From Methylomonas methanica MC09 (lineage in GTDB: Bacteria > Pseudomonadota > Gammaproteobacteria > Methylococcales > Methylomonadaceae): a stretch of 64,000 bases of DNA. Positions 1 through 9,616 of the stretch are shown piece after piece. Both the position numbers and the translations under genes were made by a program. Under the pieces are notes generated by a model that ran no database searches, was not told the origin of the DNA, and was given only the letters and a program-made list of their open reading frames with translations. Within the stretch, counting starts at the first letter, position 1. Each line of letters starts with the position of its first letter. The stretch is from assembly GCF_000214665.1 (NCBI RefSeq), contig NC_015572.1:2170001-2234000 (forward strand), given 5' to 3'.

Positions 1-3000
1 GGTAGCCCTTGGGGTCGTAGCGGTATTGCGTGCTATTGATTTGCTTGACCCGGTTGTTGGCGTCCCAGGTCAGGGTCATTGACCGGTTGCCGCTGACGTT
101 GGTCAGGCTGCCGTTGTCGTCGTATTGGTAGCTTTCGTAAACTGTGCCGGTCGGGCTGCCGGTGCGGATGTTTTGCAGCCGGTTGCCGGCATTATAGTTG
201 TAATACTTCGTGCCGCCGTTTAGCGTGTGGGTTTTGCGGTTGCCAACCTTGTCGTAGCTGAAGCTTTCGTCGAAGGCTGTGCCGGGGTAGTCGGCGGTTT
301 TGAGGCGGTAGGCTGGGTCGTAGGTATAAGTGGTCGTAGCAATGATCTGGCCCAGCGAGTTCGTTGCGGTTTGGCTCAGAATGTTGCCGAGCCGGTCGCG
401 GGTGTACTGCGTATCGTTGACCAGTTCACCGGTGATGGTGGTGTTTTTCAGCTGCGTCAACCGGCCGGCTGCGTCCCAGCCGTAATGGGTAATCGCGCCG
501 TTACTGAGGATGCGGTCCAATAATCTACCGGCCCCGTCGTAGTGGTAGCTGACTTGCAGGTAGGCCGGGTTGGTTTCGGCCACCAGCCGGTTGGCGCTGT
601 CGGTTTGGTAGGTGGTAATGTCGCCCTGGTAATCAGTCTTGGTATCTATATTGCCGGCCGGGTCGTACGTCCAGCCCAGGGTTTTACTGGTTCGGCTGTC
701 GGTCTTGCTTTGCAGTTGGTGTTTGGCGTCATAGGTGTAGCTATAGCTGACATCGGCGTTTTGGCTTTGGATCAGATCGCCGAACGTATCGTAAGTGTAG
801 GTCTCCTGACTGGCGTCGGCCAGATGATCGATTTGGGTGTTGCGGTTCAAGCGGTCATAGCTGTAGCGATTGGTCTGGCCCTTGCGGTCGGTGGTTTCGA
901 TGACGTTGCCGGCTTCATCGTAGGCGAAGGTTTGGGTCTTGTCGGTGGGGGTTTCGATCAAGGGATCGACGATTTCAATCAAGCGGCCCAGGTCGTCGTA
1001 ATGGAAGGTGGTGGTACGGTTTTCGGCATCGGTGATGGTCAGCCGGTTGCCGAACAGGTCGTAGCTGTAGGCGGTGATGTGGTTTTGGGCGTCCTTGCTT
1101 TGTGTCAACCGGTTCAGTTCGTCGTATTGGCGGCTTTCGGTGTAGCCGTCGGCATTCAGCGGCTGGTAGCCGGGCGCTTGAGTGTCGGCGTGTTCGTTAG
1201 CGTCGATACGGCAGGTTTGGTTGCCGTTGGCGTCGTATTGGTATTGGGTTTCGAAACCCAAAGGGTCGATGACTTTGGTCAGCCGGCCTATCGCATCGTA
1301 TTCGCTTTTGATGGTCTCGCCGTTGGCGTTGGTAACCGCAATCGCTTCGCCGCGCAGATTGTATTTTGTTTCGGTGCGGCGGCCGTTGCCGTCGATGACG
1401 GCGCTACGGCGGTTCATGGCGTCGTATTGGTATTGCGTGATGTGGCCGTTGGCGTCGGTGACTTTGGTTAAATTGCCGGCGGCGTCGTATGCGAACCGGG
1501 TGGTGTGGCCCAATACGTCGGTGCTGGCGATACGGCGGTCGGCGGCGTCGTATTGGTGGCTGGAGTCGGTGCAGATCACATAACTGGTGCCGTTGATCGT
1601 GGCGGGGGCTGCGCAGCCTGATTTTGTAGCATCGGTGGGATACCAGGTTTTTTCCTGCGCGACTTGGCCGTTGGCATCGTAGACGGTTTCTTTGATGCGG
1701 CCTTCGGGGTCAGTGACTTTGACGGGCCGGTCCAAGGCGTCGTATTCAAATGTGGTCGTTAGCGCCAATTGAGTGGCGTCGGTCGGCGAGCTGCGCCGAT
1801 AGACAGTTTCAGTCAGTATGCGGCCCAGGTTGTCGTAAGTGTAATGGCTGTGCAGTGTTTGTCCGGAGCCCGTGACGTTGATGTCGGTAACGTTCAAGCC
1901 CTGGTTGCCGGCTTCGTAAGTGTAGGCAGTGGTCCGTTTGCGGCTGATATTGCCCGGCTCCGGGTATTCGGTCAGGGTCGCAAGGGTGCCGTCGGCATTC
2001 CAGCAATAGTCGCGTAATTTGACGTTGGTTTGGCTGTTCAGCGCGGAAACCGTGACCGATTGCGGTTTGCCGCTCAAGGCGCAAGCGCCGGTGGTGCTAT
2101 AAAACGCGGTCGTGGTGACAGTGCCGCGTTTGTCTTTAATGCTGGCCACTTGGTCATACGGCCCGTAACCGGTATCGAGGGTTTGATTCAAGGCGTCCTG
2201 TTCGCGAGTGACGTTGCCGAAGCTATCGGAGGCGCCGGTAAAGGCTTTGTCCATCCGGTAGCTGTAAGTGGTGGCATAGCCCAAGGCGTCGTATTTTTTG
2301 TTGCGGATGCCGTCGGCCTGGTTTTCGAAGCGCAAAATCGCCTTATCCGGCTCGGTCAGTTTGGTCATGCGCCCGTCGGCGTCGTAATGGTATTCGCGGA
2401 TGCCGCCGCGCGGGTCGGTGACGCGGGTGGTTTGACGGTAAAGGTCGTAGTCCAGCGTTTCGGTCTGGTTTACTGTGTTGTGGTAATTGAACACCCGGCC
2501 ATTTTGGTAGTAATTGAAGGTGGTTTTGACGCTTTGGTTATCGCGCAACAACGGTTGGGTGACTTCGTGCAGTAGATGGCCATTGTAGGTGTAGGGATGA
2601 ATTTGGTTGAGCGGATCGGTGACGGATAGCAGATTGCCGGAGGCGTCGTAAGCATATTGCCATTGGCGGCCGCTCCAGTCGGTAACGTCTTTGATATGGC
2701 TGCTGCCGGGATGATAGGTAATCGTCAGTCCGCTCCGGCCGGTAATGCCCAGATTATCGGTGACGCCAATCAGTTTGCCGGTTGCGCTGGGTGCATCATA
2801 GGTCAACGTCAGCTGGCTGCCGAACGGTTCTTCGATACGGATCAAACGGGCGGTTTTGTCGGGCATGGTTTGCATATCCGCCGTGGCATGTTCCGGATTC
2901 TCGAAGATGTATTTGACCCCGTTACGAAAGCCGAGGGTATATTGCCCCGCCGCCGGCGTGTTCAACGCCAAGGTGTCGAATTCGCCTCGCGGTGTGGTCA

Positions 3001-6000
3001 CGGTATGGGCGGGGTCTTCCGTGACCAGATAATTGTGCTCGCCGCCGCGTTCGTCGCTGTAGACAATGCTGGAGGTTTTGGCATTGCCGTTTTCCGGCCG
3101 TTGTCCGACGGAGGTGTTTGTGCCGGCCGTGCAGTTGGGGCAGATGCCGTAATCATTGGATTTGAGGGTCATGCCGTAGCTGTGTGTCCAGCCGAAGCCA
3201 AAAGGGCCGTCGGTTTTAGTCGCCGTCTTCGCCGAATTGTAGGTGCGGGTCAAGACGTAGTCGAGCCCGCGTCCCCGGATGGAAAGATCGGTTTCGTCGT
3301 GGTAGTTGTTGCCGGTAACGGTGGAAACCGGGTCGACCGTGGACGGGGTGCGGATTTGATCGTTATTGGTTTGGCTGACCACCTGTTTATCGGTGAATTG
3401 GTCGTTGTTAAAGCCGGGCAAAACGCTGGACACGCCCGGTAAAGTCGAGGCGGGCTCCAAGGCAATGCTGCCGTCGACGTAACCGCCGCCGGCGTTGGCG
3501 ATGCTGAACTTTTGCCGTTGTAGCGTGCCGTCGCTGCCGTATTGCTTGTATAAATAAACGAAAAACCGGTTAGAGCCGGTGTTGACCTGCCGACCGGGCA
3601 CGATGTATTCGACAGTGCCGGTAGGATTTAACAGAACATTGTCGCGCAAGGATTGAACAGTTCCGGCGTTCAGACTGGTGGTGTACAGATAGCCCAGATT
3701 GCGAAACACATAATCGGTTTCGATAAAGCCTTTGTTTTGGTCGAAAAAGTCGAAGTAATTACCGTTGTTGGTGTAGTAACTGTTGAAGGCGTTGGCAAAG
3801 AGGGCATAGAGCGAATTGGCGGTGGCGCCTAATGCACTGACCGGTTCCAAATAGGTGGGGCCTCCCGACGCAATAGTACCGCCGAAATTGCAACTATGGG
3901 TAAACTTTAAATAGCGGTCGGTCGGCCAACTGCTGACCGTGTTCGGTATGTGGGCGTAAAGGTCCCAGAGATTTCTGGCAAAGCAATCGATGTTGGCGGC
4001 AAAGCTATTGCTGGGAAAATCGGGATTCCAATCCACTTGGTAATACGGTTTTCGGTAGCCGGCCGTGTAGGTGTCCACGGTCTTTTTCAACACTTCCATG
4101 CCGTAGCTATAAGGGTTGAGGGAATAATAGATGCGGATTTTTTTGCGTAAGCTGTTATAGGTGTAACCTAAAATACCGAAATTGGTCGCCGTGGTGTCGT
4201 AGGTGTAACCGCTCAAATTGGGTGTGTCGGCAAAGCCGAATTTGCTCCATTCGGCCGCCGCCGCGCTATTGCTGCCCAGGCTTGTGCTGTTCAAGGTGGC
4301 TAACAGCGTATTTTGTGCCATGGCCATCTGAATCCCGCGTACGGTGGAAACCGCGTCGTAACCCGTCAATTCTTGCCAGACCTCGTGCTCCAGCGAGGAC
4401 ATGATGTGACCAAACAGCTCGAAATGTTTGTTGGAGATTGTGGCGGGAAGATGGTTGCGGTAAGAACCGTTCAGTTGCAAGCCTTTCAAGTCGATCAATA
4501 AACCGCCGGGCATGACGGAAAAAGCGGTATTGTCCAGATATTCCACTTGGTCAGTCGAGCTGACCACACCGATAAAGCCGTCGATCAGGGTATCGACGTG
4601 CATCAAGGCATCCAGGCGGCGTTGCCGGTCCACCAAGCGGGTGAAATACAGGTTGGATGCGGTATACAGCAGGCCGCCGGTCAACGCGTTGTTGGCTTCG
4701 TAGTCGTCCAGCAGTTTCAGCTCGCCGACGTCCACCAAGTTGTTTTTGTTGGCGTCGACGTAAGGCGTACAGCCCTCGCCGGTATCGATTGTACAGCCGG
4801 TTTCGGCCGGATCGAATACGACCGGATAGGCAGTATTGGCCTCCAGCAGTTGCGCGGCCGCGCGATGTACCTGCGACCAGTTCGAGGTATAGCCGCCGGT
4901 GGCGATCAATTGCATACCACCGACCAACAAATTGTCGTATTGGACGTCCACCGTATTGTCGGTGCCGCCGGCGCTAATCGCCGGTGCGCCGTCCATCAGG
5001 CCGTGCAGGGTATAGGTGTTGGTCGCGTAGAGATGGTAGTTGCCGTTTGGCGTGGCATAAGTAAAGGTATCGCCCAGCCCCCAAAAATTGGTAATGACGC
5101 CGTCTAGCCTTACTGTCAAGCTGTCGAACGTCTGACCTTTCTCGACCTGCACGGTCAAGCGTTTGGTGGACAGGTCCGCCAGGGCGAACGTACCGAGACC
5201 GATTGGGGCTGTGACATTCTGTCCGGTACCAATAACGGTGACATTAAGGTCTGCTGTCAACGTCACATATTTTGCCCACTTTTTGACGTTGCCTGAGTCA
5301 TCGTGACTGGCGATATCATCGAAGGTGGTAACCGGGCCAACCGCGCCATAGGGTAAGGAAGCCGGCATCAAGCCGTCGCGAACCAGCACAATCGTCCCGG
5401 GATCGGCCACGTCTTCCAGGGTTTTGCCGGCGTAGCCGTTGGCGGGTAGCCAATTCATTATTAATTGTTCGTAGCTTTCCAAAGGCCCTTTGTCGCGGTA
5501 ATCCGGGTTGTCGTCTTTAATGGCATTGTAAAAATCGGTGTAGTTAAAGCTGACCGAGTCGTGAATGGCGATATCTTGGTTGTGAAATTGGCGTAACTTA
5601 TAGGAAGGGTCAATATCGATCCACTGACATCGATTGGGTGTATTGGTACAGTTGACGTTGCTGGCGGTTGCTCCCCGGTAATCGTCGAAGGGAATCAGTA
5701 CTTGTACCCAGACGTGTTCGAACTCCAAGTGGTCGCCGTTCAGCACCACGCCTTGAATGCCTTGATCTTCCAGAATGGCTTTGGCCAAGGCATTGTCCTT
5801 AACGGCCAGCCAGTTGGCGACATCCGCTTGCGGCACCGATATTTGGCCGACTGCATAGCGGGCCGGCATCCCCTGCGAGCGGTACATCGCGATCAGTACC
5901 GAGGCAATATCGACATCCGAGCCGCGCCGCCCGCCGTAGGTATTGAGTGTGTTCGACCGGGAACCGTGATAAAGCGCATATTCATGGGTATTGCGTACGA

Positions 6001-6184
6001 ATTCGTAGATTGCCGCCGGCGTCGCCAAGGTTTGGGCTTGGGCTTCAAGTTCGGTGCCGGCAAAGATGATTTCGCGACTGGCGGCTAACGGATCGGCAAT
6101 GGTGGTCGATGAAACAGCAAACATGACCATGAGCACTGATACACCGATGTGTATCAGATATTGGAACAACGATTGGTTTTTCAT
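1..6184 (-). CDS. RHS/YD-repeat protein with transglutaminase-like N-terminal domain (partial, C-terminus off window)
   Basis: An uninterrupted minus-strand frame runs from an ATG at 6184 to the window edge, at least 2,061 codons. The N-terminus has a signal-peptide-like hydrophobic stretch (about residues 10-30). Residues ~55-195 look like a transglutaminase-like fold: the SQGMPARYAVGQ segment, an EHVWVQV histidine (H157) and a DPS aspartate (D192). The position where the catalytic Cys should lie appears to be Asp (about D90, in RRGSDVD), so this domain is probably non-catalytic. A short DANKNN calcium-loop-like segment is also visible. From roughly residue 1,180 onward the protein is made of YD repeats (for example QYRYDPKGY at the edge), which in RHS proteins form a beta-cocoon shell. 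The start overlaps the upstream gene's stop (ATGA), implying coupled translation. Any C-terminal effector lies outside the window. Confidence 0.9.
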   Translation of the reverse strand, partial: MKNQSLFQYLIHIGVSVLMVMFAVSSTTIADPLAASREIIFAGTELEAQAQTLATPAAIYEFVRNTHEYALYHGSRSNTLNTYGGRRGSDVDIASVLIAMYRSQGMPARYAVGQISVPQADVANWLAVKDNALAKAILEDQGIQGVVLNGDHLEFEHVWVQVLIPFDDYRGATASNVNCTNTPNRCQWIDIDPSYKLRQFHNQDIAIHDSVSFNYTDFYNAIKDDNPDYRDKGPLESYEQLIMNWLPANGYAGKTLEDVADPGTIVLVRDGLMPASLPYGAVGPVTTFDDIASHDDSGNVKKWAKYVTLTADLNVTVIGTGQNVTAPIGLGTFALADLSTKRLTVQVEKGQTFDSLTVRLDGVITNFWGLGDTFTYATPNGNYHLYATNTYTLHGLMDGAPAISAGGTDNTVDVQYDNLLVGGMQLIATGGYTSNWSQVHRAAAQLLEANTAYPVVFDPAETGCTIDTGEGCTPYVDANKNNLVDVGELKLLDDYEANNALTGGLLYTASNLYFTRLVDRQRRLDALMHVDTLIDGFIGVVSSTDQVEYLDNTAFSVMPGGLLIDLKGLQLNGSYRNHLPATISNKHFELFGHIMSSLEHEVWQELTGYDAVSTVRGIQMAMAQNTLLATLNSTSLGSNSAAAAEWSKFGFADTPNLSGYTYDTTATNFGILGYTYNSLRKKIRIYYSLNPYSYGMEVLKKTVDTYTAGYRKPYYQVDWNPDFPSNSFAANIDCFARNLWDLYAHIPNTVSSWPTDRYLKFTHSCNFGGTIASGGPTYLEPVSALGATANSLYALFANAFNSYYTNNGNYFDFFDQNKGFIETDYVFRNLGYLYTTSLNAGTVQSLRDNVLLNPTGTVEYIVPGRQVNTGSNRFFVYLYKQYGSDGTLQRQKFSIANAGGGYVDGSIALEPASTLPGVSSVLPGFNNDQFTDKQVVSQTNNDQIRTPSTVDPVSTVTGNNYHDETDLSIRGRGLDYVLTRTYNSAKTATKTDGPFGFGWTHSYGMTLKSNDYGICPNCTAGTNTSVGQRPENGNAKTSSIVYSDERGGEHNYLVTEDPAHTVTTPRGEFDTLALNTPAAGQYTLGFRNGVKYIFENPEHATADMQTMPDKTARLIRIEEPFGSQLTLTYDAPSATGKLIGVTDNLGITGRSGLTITYHPGSSHIKDVTDWSGRQWQYAYDASGNLLSVTDPLNQIHPYTYNGHLLHEVTQPLLRDNQSVKTTFNYYQNGRVFNYHNTVNQTETLDYDLYRQTTRVTDPRGGIREYHYDADGRMTKLTEPDKAILRFENQADGIRNKKYDALGYATTYSYRMDKAFTGASDSFGNVTREQDALNQTLDTGYGPYDQVASIKDKRGTVTTTAFYSTTGACALSGKPQSVTVSALNSQTNVKLRDYCWNADGTLATLTEYPEPGNISRKRTTAYTYEAGNQGLNVTDINVTGSGQTLHSHYTYDNLGRILTETVYRRSSPTDATQLALTTTFEYDALDRPVKVTDPEGRIKETVYDANGQVAQEKTWYPTDATKSGCAAPATINGTSYVICTDSSHQYDAADRRIASTDVLGHTTRFAYDAAGNLTKVTDANGHITQYQYDAMNRRSAVIDGNGRRTETKYNLRGEAIAVTNANGETIKSEYDAIGRLTKVIDPLGFETQYQYDANGNQTCRIDANEHADTQAPGYQPLNADGYTESRQYDELNRLTQSKDAQNHITAYSYDLFGNRLTITDAENRTTTFHYDDLGRLIEIVDPLIETPTDKTQTFAYDEAGNVIETTDRKGQTNRYSYDRLNRNTQIDHLADASQETYTYDTFGDLIQSQNADVSYSYTYDAKHQLQSKTDSRTSKTLGWTYDPAGNIDTKTDYQGDITTYQTDSANRLVAETNPAYLQVSYHYDGAGRLLDRILSNGAITHYGWDAAGRLTQLKNTTITGELVNDTQYTRDRLGNILSQTATNSLGQIIATTTYTYDPAYRLKTADYPGTAFDESFSYDKVGNRKTHTLNGGTKYYNYNAGNRLQNIRTGSPTGTVYESYQYDDNGSLTNVSGNRSMTLTWDANNRVKQINSTQYRYDPKGY

Positions 6185-6915
6185 TGGCGTGATTTCCGGT
6201 GTGCCCGTTTGCTTGGCTTATCGTCCATCCCGGCGGAAGGCACTACACGATGCCCGGTTCGGGTGTTGATGGTGGGCCTGTCGGGCGTGTTAATACCGCT
6301 CCGCCGGCCAAAGGCCGTATGCTCCAGTTCGAGCGATGCCGCCAATTCGCGAAACTTTTCCTGCCGTTGCCCGGCCGGTAATGCAGCTGCTAGGTCTATC
6401 TCATTTTCGATCGCGACCATGCGTTCTGTTAAATCCAGCGGCATTTGTGCATAGCGGCTGGTTTTTTCCGGGTCTTTGCCTTTTCTAGCCTTTTCGATGC
6501 GGGTCCGGACTTCGGCCAATTTTTGTTTGCCGCGAGCCAGCCGGCTGGCATGACGGGTACGCCAAGCCCTGCCGTCGTCGTCAGTAGTTGTCGACGCCTT
6601 GGTTTGGCCCGGAGTCGCCACGCTACTGGGCGGTAGCAGGGGCGCATTGGCGGTTGCCAACTGGTTAATCAGTTGATGAGTCGCCTTGACCTCCGTTCGT
6701 AGCGCCTCAATGGTGGGGTCGGGCTTGTGCCGGTAATTTCGCCTCGACATCAATACCCCGTGACCAACAGCCTGAATCCCCTCTCTTTCCGAAGCCGAAA
6801 GCGCGTTAGTCGGCTGTTCGGATGGGTTCCCGCTGACATTGGACCGTGGAGCGCTGACGGCCGGCAGGGATGACGAGAGTGAAATAATAATGAATGAAGA
6901 CACAAAAATACGCAT
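6181..6915 (-). CDS. Small exported protein of the RHS operon, unknown function
   Basis: A 244-residue protein starting with a clear signal peptide (MRIFVSSFIIISLSSSLPAVSA, cleavage probably near residue 21). The mature part is charged and mostly helical in appearance, with a Lys/Arg/Glu-rich region around residues 125-190 that could form a coiled coil, and a basic C-terminus. I recognise no domain. It starts 10 bp after the toroid-protein stop and its TGA overlaps the ATG of the RHS gene, so it is the middle gene of a tight three-gene operon. This suggests a secretion, chaperone or anchoring role for the RHS protein, but that is inference from position only. Confidence 0.75.
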   Translation of the reverse strand: MRIFVSSFIIISLSSSLPAVSAPRSNVSGNPSEQPTNALSASEREGIQAVGHGVLMSRRNYRHKPDPTIEALRTEVKATHQLINQLATANAPLLPPSSVATPGQTKASTTTDDDGRAWRTRHASRLARGKQKLAEVRTRIEKARKGKDPEKTSRYAQMPLDLTERMVAIENEIDLAAALPAGQRQEKFRELAASLELEHTAFGRRSGINTPDRPTINTRTGHRVVPSAGMDDKPSKRAHRKSRQ

Positions 6916-6925
6916 GTCCGGCTTC

Positions 6926-8158
6926 CTATCCTTTAAGTGATTGGCGACGAGAATGGCTGATGAGTAACAAACCGGTTGCGAGCACTAACAATCCGATATT
7001 GGGTACCGCCGGCACCTGCACCGGCACACCGGGATTACCCGGATTGCCGGTCCAGTCGAGCGAAGCCAAGTGGGTCAAACCATCCAGTGCGACGATGCTG
7101 GTAAGGTTGTTGTCGTTGAGGGTGGCGCTGGCCAGATTGACGGCCCATTCCAGCCCGGTCAGATCGGCGATACCCTGGTTGACGGCGGTCAGGCTGGTCA
7201 ACTGCGCCAGTTCGCCCCTGTTCAGATAGTCCATGGAGTTGCGTCCCAGAGCCTGATTGATGGCTCGCCGTAGTGCCTGGTCGGGGATAACGACCGGTGT
7301 GGACTGCACCGATGCGTTGGCGGCGGTGGCCACGGCCCGCGTCGCCAGGGCCGTGGTGTAAAGGTCGGCATTCCAACTGCCGTCCATAGCCGATTGGCTA
7401 GAAACCAAGCGCGATAGAAAAGTGTTGGCGAGACCGCTGTCGCCGGCTTCTTGCGCGGCTTGCGCCGCCAAAGCCTGAACAAACGTCGGCGCAGCTGAGT
7501 CGACTAAGGTGTTGAGTGTGTTCAGACCGTTGCTGATCACGGTTGCCAAGGTGCCGTCTTGTGCAGTGTAACGGGAGAGTGCCTGTATCACCAGGGCAGT
7601 GGTCGCCGGATCGCTGCTGTCCGCACCGCTCATTGCCCAACCTTGATCGTTAGTACCGCTACGTTGCGCGGTTTTCAAATAAGCGATAGCCGGTTGTACT
7701 TGCACCGCGCTGCCCAGGTCGGCATAGGCAATCAGCGCCAAGGCGGTATCGATGGCGGAACTGGTGTAGATGGATGACAGACCCCAACCCGAGTAAACGC
7801 TACCACTACGGGATTGGGCATTTTGCAGATAGGTGAGCGCATAGCCGAGGTCGTTGCCATGACCGGTCAAAGCCCCGGCCCGCCGGGAAATCAGATCGAC
7901 ATTACCGGCCTCATGGCTTTCCAGCCAAGTCAAGCCGGCAAAGAAGGCGGTTTGCCGTTTGTAGGCGGTACCGAGCGCACGCACCGCCGCACTGGTGTAA
8001 ACCGCTTGAACCCCAGGATTGTTTCCCCAACTGCCGTCGCTGTTTTGTTGCGATGCCAGCCATTGCGCGCCATTCACCGTGGGTTGATCGTAGGTGCCGG
8101 CGTTAACGGACATGCTGAGTACCAACAAGCAGGGCGTAAACAGGCTACGAAATTTCAT
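6926..8158 (-). CDS. Exported alpha/alpha-toroid (squalene-cyclase/prenyltransferase-like repeat) protein
   Basis: A 410-residue protein with a signal peptide (cleavage near VNA-GTYD, residue ~20). Residues ~25-285 contain about five helical repeats of the terpenoid cyclase/protein prenyltransferase alpha-alpha toroid type, with QW-like motifs such as QNSDGSWG near the start and SAMDGSWN near the end. I see no DXDD cyclase motif, so it is probably a structural or binding toroid rather than a terpene cyclase. Residues ~310-375 resemble a few short leucine-rich repeats. The C-terminus is a proline-flanked hydrophobic segment followed by basic residues (GLLVLATGLLLISHSRRQ), like IPTL- or PEP-CTERM-type sorting tails. 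It is the first gene of the operon that ends in the RHS gene. Confidence 0.8.
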   Translation of the reverse strand: MKFRSLFTPCLLVLSMSVNAGTYDQPTVNGAQWLASQQNSDGSWGNNPGVQAVYTSAAVRALGTAYKRQTAFFAGLTWLESHEAGNVDLISRRAGALTGHGNDLGYALTYLQNAQSRSGSVYSGWGLSSIYTSSAIDTALALIAYADLGSAVQVQPAIAYLKTAQRSGTNDQGWAMSGADSSDPATTALVIQALSRYTAQDGTLATVISNGLNTLNTLVDSAAPTFVQALAAQAAQEAGDSGLANTFLSRLVSSQSAMDGSWNADLYTTALATRAVATAANASVQSTPVVIPDQALRRAINQALGRNSMDYLNRGELAQLTSLTAVNQGIADLTGLEWAVNLASATLNDNNLTSIVALDGLTHLASLDWTGNPGNPGVPVQVPAVPNIGLLVLATGLLLISHSRRQSLKG

Positions 8159-8766
8159 GGAATAACATCCTTTTCATTCGGATTGTCGAAGCGAAGTGAT
8201 TATTTTTGCCGCGACTTGTTGGCCGGAAACTAGCAGGCCAAATAACGCGTTTTCGAGAAACTTACACAATCAATATGACAGTTGTATTAAAGATGCGCTG
8301 AATTTAACGTATAAGGCCATCTGCAAAGAACGTGCACTCGAATAAAAACCTTAAATCACCGGGATATCGCCATCAACGCATTCTTAAATAATGTAAATAA
8401 CGCGATTTACTTACAATTCAACCAGTTACCAAGGCATCTGATGACGTTTTTGAAATCGATATTTCGGCTGCAAGCCAGTAATACCAAGGGTTCCATAGGG
8501 GTAGCGGGACAAACCGTTCTTTTGGTTAATTAACCCCATATTGCACTAACATTTGTGACTTCGCATAACATTGATTATGTTAAGCAATGGAAATTTCATG
8601 TTATAAGTTATAATAAAAACAAGTATTTAGGTGGTGTCTCGTTTTGCGCTTTGCTACTAGCTACTGATTAGACGACTATAAAGGGGGCACGTTTCAGCTT
8701 GCCGATCACCAAGCCGCTACCGATTCAGATACAAAACCAGCCACATTTTGAACGCCTTTGATCGGC
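8159..8766. other. Non-coding interval upstream of the toroid/RHS operon
   Basis: About 600 bp without a convincing gene on either strand. It must contain the promoter of the minus-strand operon starting at 8158. The centre (about 8270-8640) is AT-rich with several TAAT/TTAA stretches. No ribosomal, tRNA or transposase sequence is recognisable. Confidence 0.5.
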
Positions 8767-8835
8767 CAGGAATTGGAATTTCATCGACTGCTTCCCGGTG
8801 ATGAATTCGAAGAGATGACGGTCGCCGAGCGACCC
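8767..8835 (+). repeat. Dispersed repeat R, copy 1 (right-hand part)
   Basis: This stretch matches the right part of the repeat at 43958-44060: a shared block of GGAATTTCATYGA, CGCTTCC-like, GATGAAT, GAAGAG and GACGGTCGC segments ending in a GCGACCC motif. It is one of four copies seen in the window (with 9077-9127 plus 11601-11635, 43958-44060 and 47924-47999). The repeat has no coding potential and its nature (REP- or MITE-like) is unknown. Confidence 0.7.
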
Positions 8836-8917
8836 AGGCCGTGTAAAAACGCATAATCTGGTAAAATAAGCTCACGGCTAATCGACCGGGAGTGCAGATG
8901 AAGCAGCACTATCGAAA

Positions 8918-9034
8918 TTGTTCTATCTGGCTCTGATGAATATCAGTAAAAAATGGACGATGCCGTTGCATGACTGGAAAGCCGCTTTGAATCGGTTTAG
9001 CATTCAGTTCGAAGAACGGATGCTAGGCCTATAA
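8918..9034 (+). pseudogene. IS256-family transposase remnant (C-terminal end only)
   Basis: The frame from 8918 reads LFYLALMNISKKWTMPLHDW and then a stretch ending FEERMLGL before a TAA at 9032-9034. This is the typical C-terminal signature of IS256-family transposases (xxxLxNISKKWTMPxxxWxxALNxFxIxFExR). The remaining ~350 residues are missing upstream. Immediately downstream, 9045-9070 (GTTTACACA...AGGACACCCTC) looks like the terminal inverted repeat of such an element, so this is the right end of a decayed insertion. Confidence 0.8.
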
Positions 9035-9044
9035 CTGAAACCCC

Positions 9045-9070
9045 GTTTACACATAATTCAGGACACCCTC
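9045..9070 (+). repeat. Terminal inverted repeat of the decayed IS256-type element
   Basis: A GTTTACACA segment followed by a TTCAGGACACCCTC segment sits 10 bp after the transposase remnant's stop. It resembles IS256-group ends. The matching left end was not found in the window. Confidence 0.5.
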
Positions 9071-9076
9071 CAAAAA

Positions 9077-9127
9077 TGGGTCGGTTGTACTCAGTCAGGA
9101 CTGACCGCTTCCTGGAATCGGGATTTC
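9077..9127 (+). repeat. Dispersed repeat R, copy 2 left half (split by the IS66 element)
   Basis: TGGGTCGGTTG, ACTCAGT, GACTGACCGCTTCC and GGAATCGG segments match the left half of the repeat at 43958-44060. The copy continues at 11601 on the other side of the IS66 element, so the IS inserted into a pre-existing repeat. The last 8 bases (GGGATTTC, 9120-9127) are the target-site duplication. Confidence 0.75.
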
Positions 9128-9208
9128 GTAAGCGATCTATAGACAGCGTCTATTTCAACAGATCGAAACAAGCGAAGATAGTGTCCACTTATAACAAGGT
9201 GGACACCT

Positions 9209-9616
9209 ATGAAGGAGCGCAGTACTCGATTATTGCGGCCATTAATCGTCGGGCACGGGCGAGATGGCCGATGCCTTTATGATCCGGAAGCCAAACGGGA
9301 GTTGGTCAGAATCTGTTTGCAGCCGGGGGCATCGATTGCCAAGATGGCTTTGGATCATGGAGTCAATGCTAACCTGCTACGCAAATGGATAGGTCTTTAC
9401 CGTGAAACTGAAGCTTCTTCCCCAACCAGTCCGTTAGCGTTGCCGACTTTTGTGCCCGTTCAGTCACTGAACACAGGGAAACCGGCTGAGTCAGCGCTCA
9501 GAGTCGAGTTGCCCAACGGCGTTAAACTGACGTTGCCCTCTGTCACACTCATCGATCTGCCGGTCATTTTGAAGGCGTTGGCCGAACTGCCATGTTCCGT
9601 TTCGAATCGGGATTGA
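9209..9616 (+). CDS. tnpA: IS66-family accessory protein TnpA
   Basis: A 135-residue protein with an N-terminal helix-turn-helix region (LYDPEAKRELVRICLQ followed by ASIAKMALDHGVNANLLRKW) typical of IS66 OrfA/IS3-OrfA-like proteins. It is needed with TnpB for transposition of the three-gene IS66 elements. Its end overlaps the start of tnpB by 25 bp, as usual in this family. The start at 9209 follows a hairpin at 9181-9206 that may limit initiation. Confidence 0.9.
   Translation: MKERSTRLLRPLIVGHGRDGRCLYDPEAKRELVRICLQPGASIAKMALDHGVNANLLRKWIGLYRETEASSPTSPLALPTFVPVQSLNTGKPAESALRVELPNGVKLTLPSVTLIDLPVILKALAELPCSVSNRD

Noticed and set aside
542..1471. Plus-strand open frames (309 aa and others) across 200-6100
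   Set aside because: They are antisense to the continuous RHS/YD-repeat frame, whose translation gives clear YD repeats; the plus-strand proteins have low-complexity Val/Gly-rich composition.
6926..8158. Toroid protein as a true squalene-hopene cyclase
   Set aside because: It has a signal peptide, no DXDD motif and about half the length of squalene-hopene cyclases.
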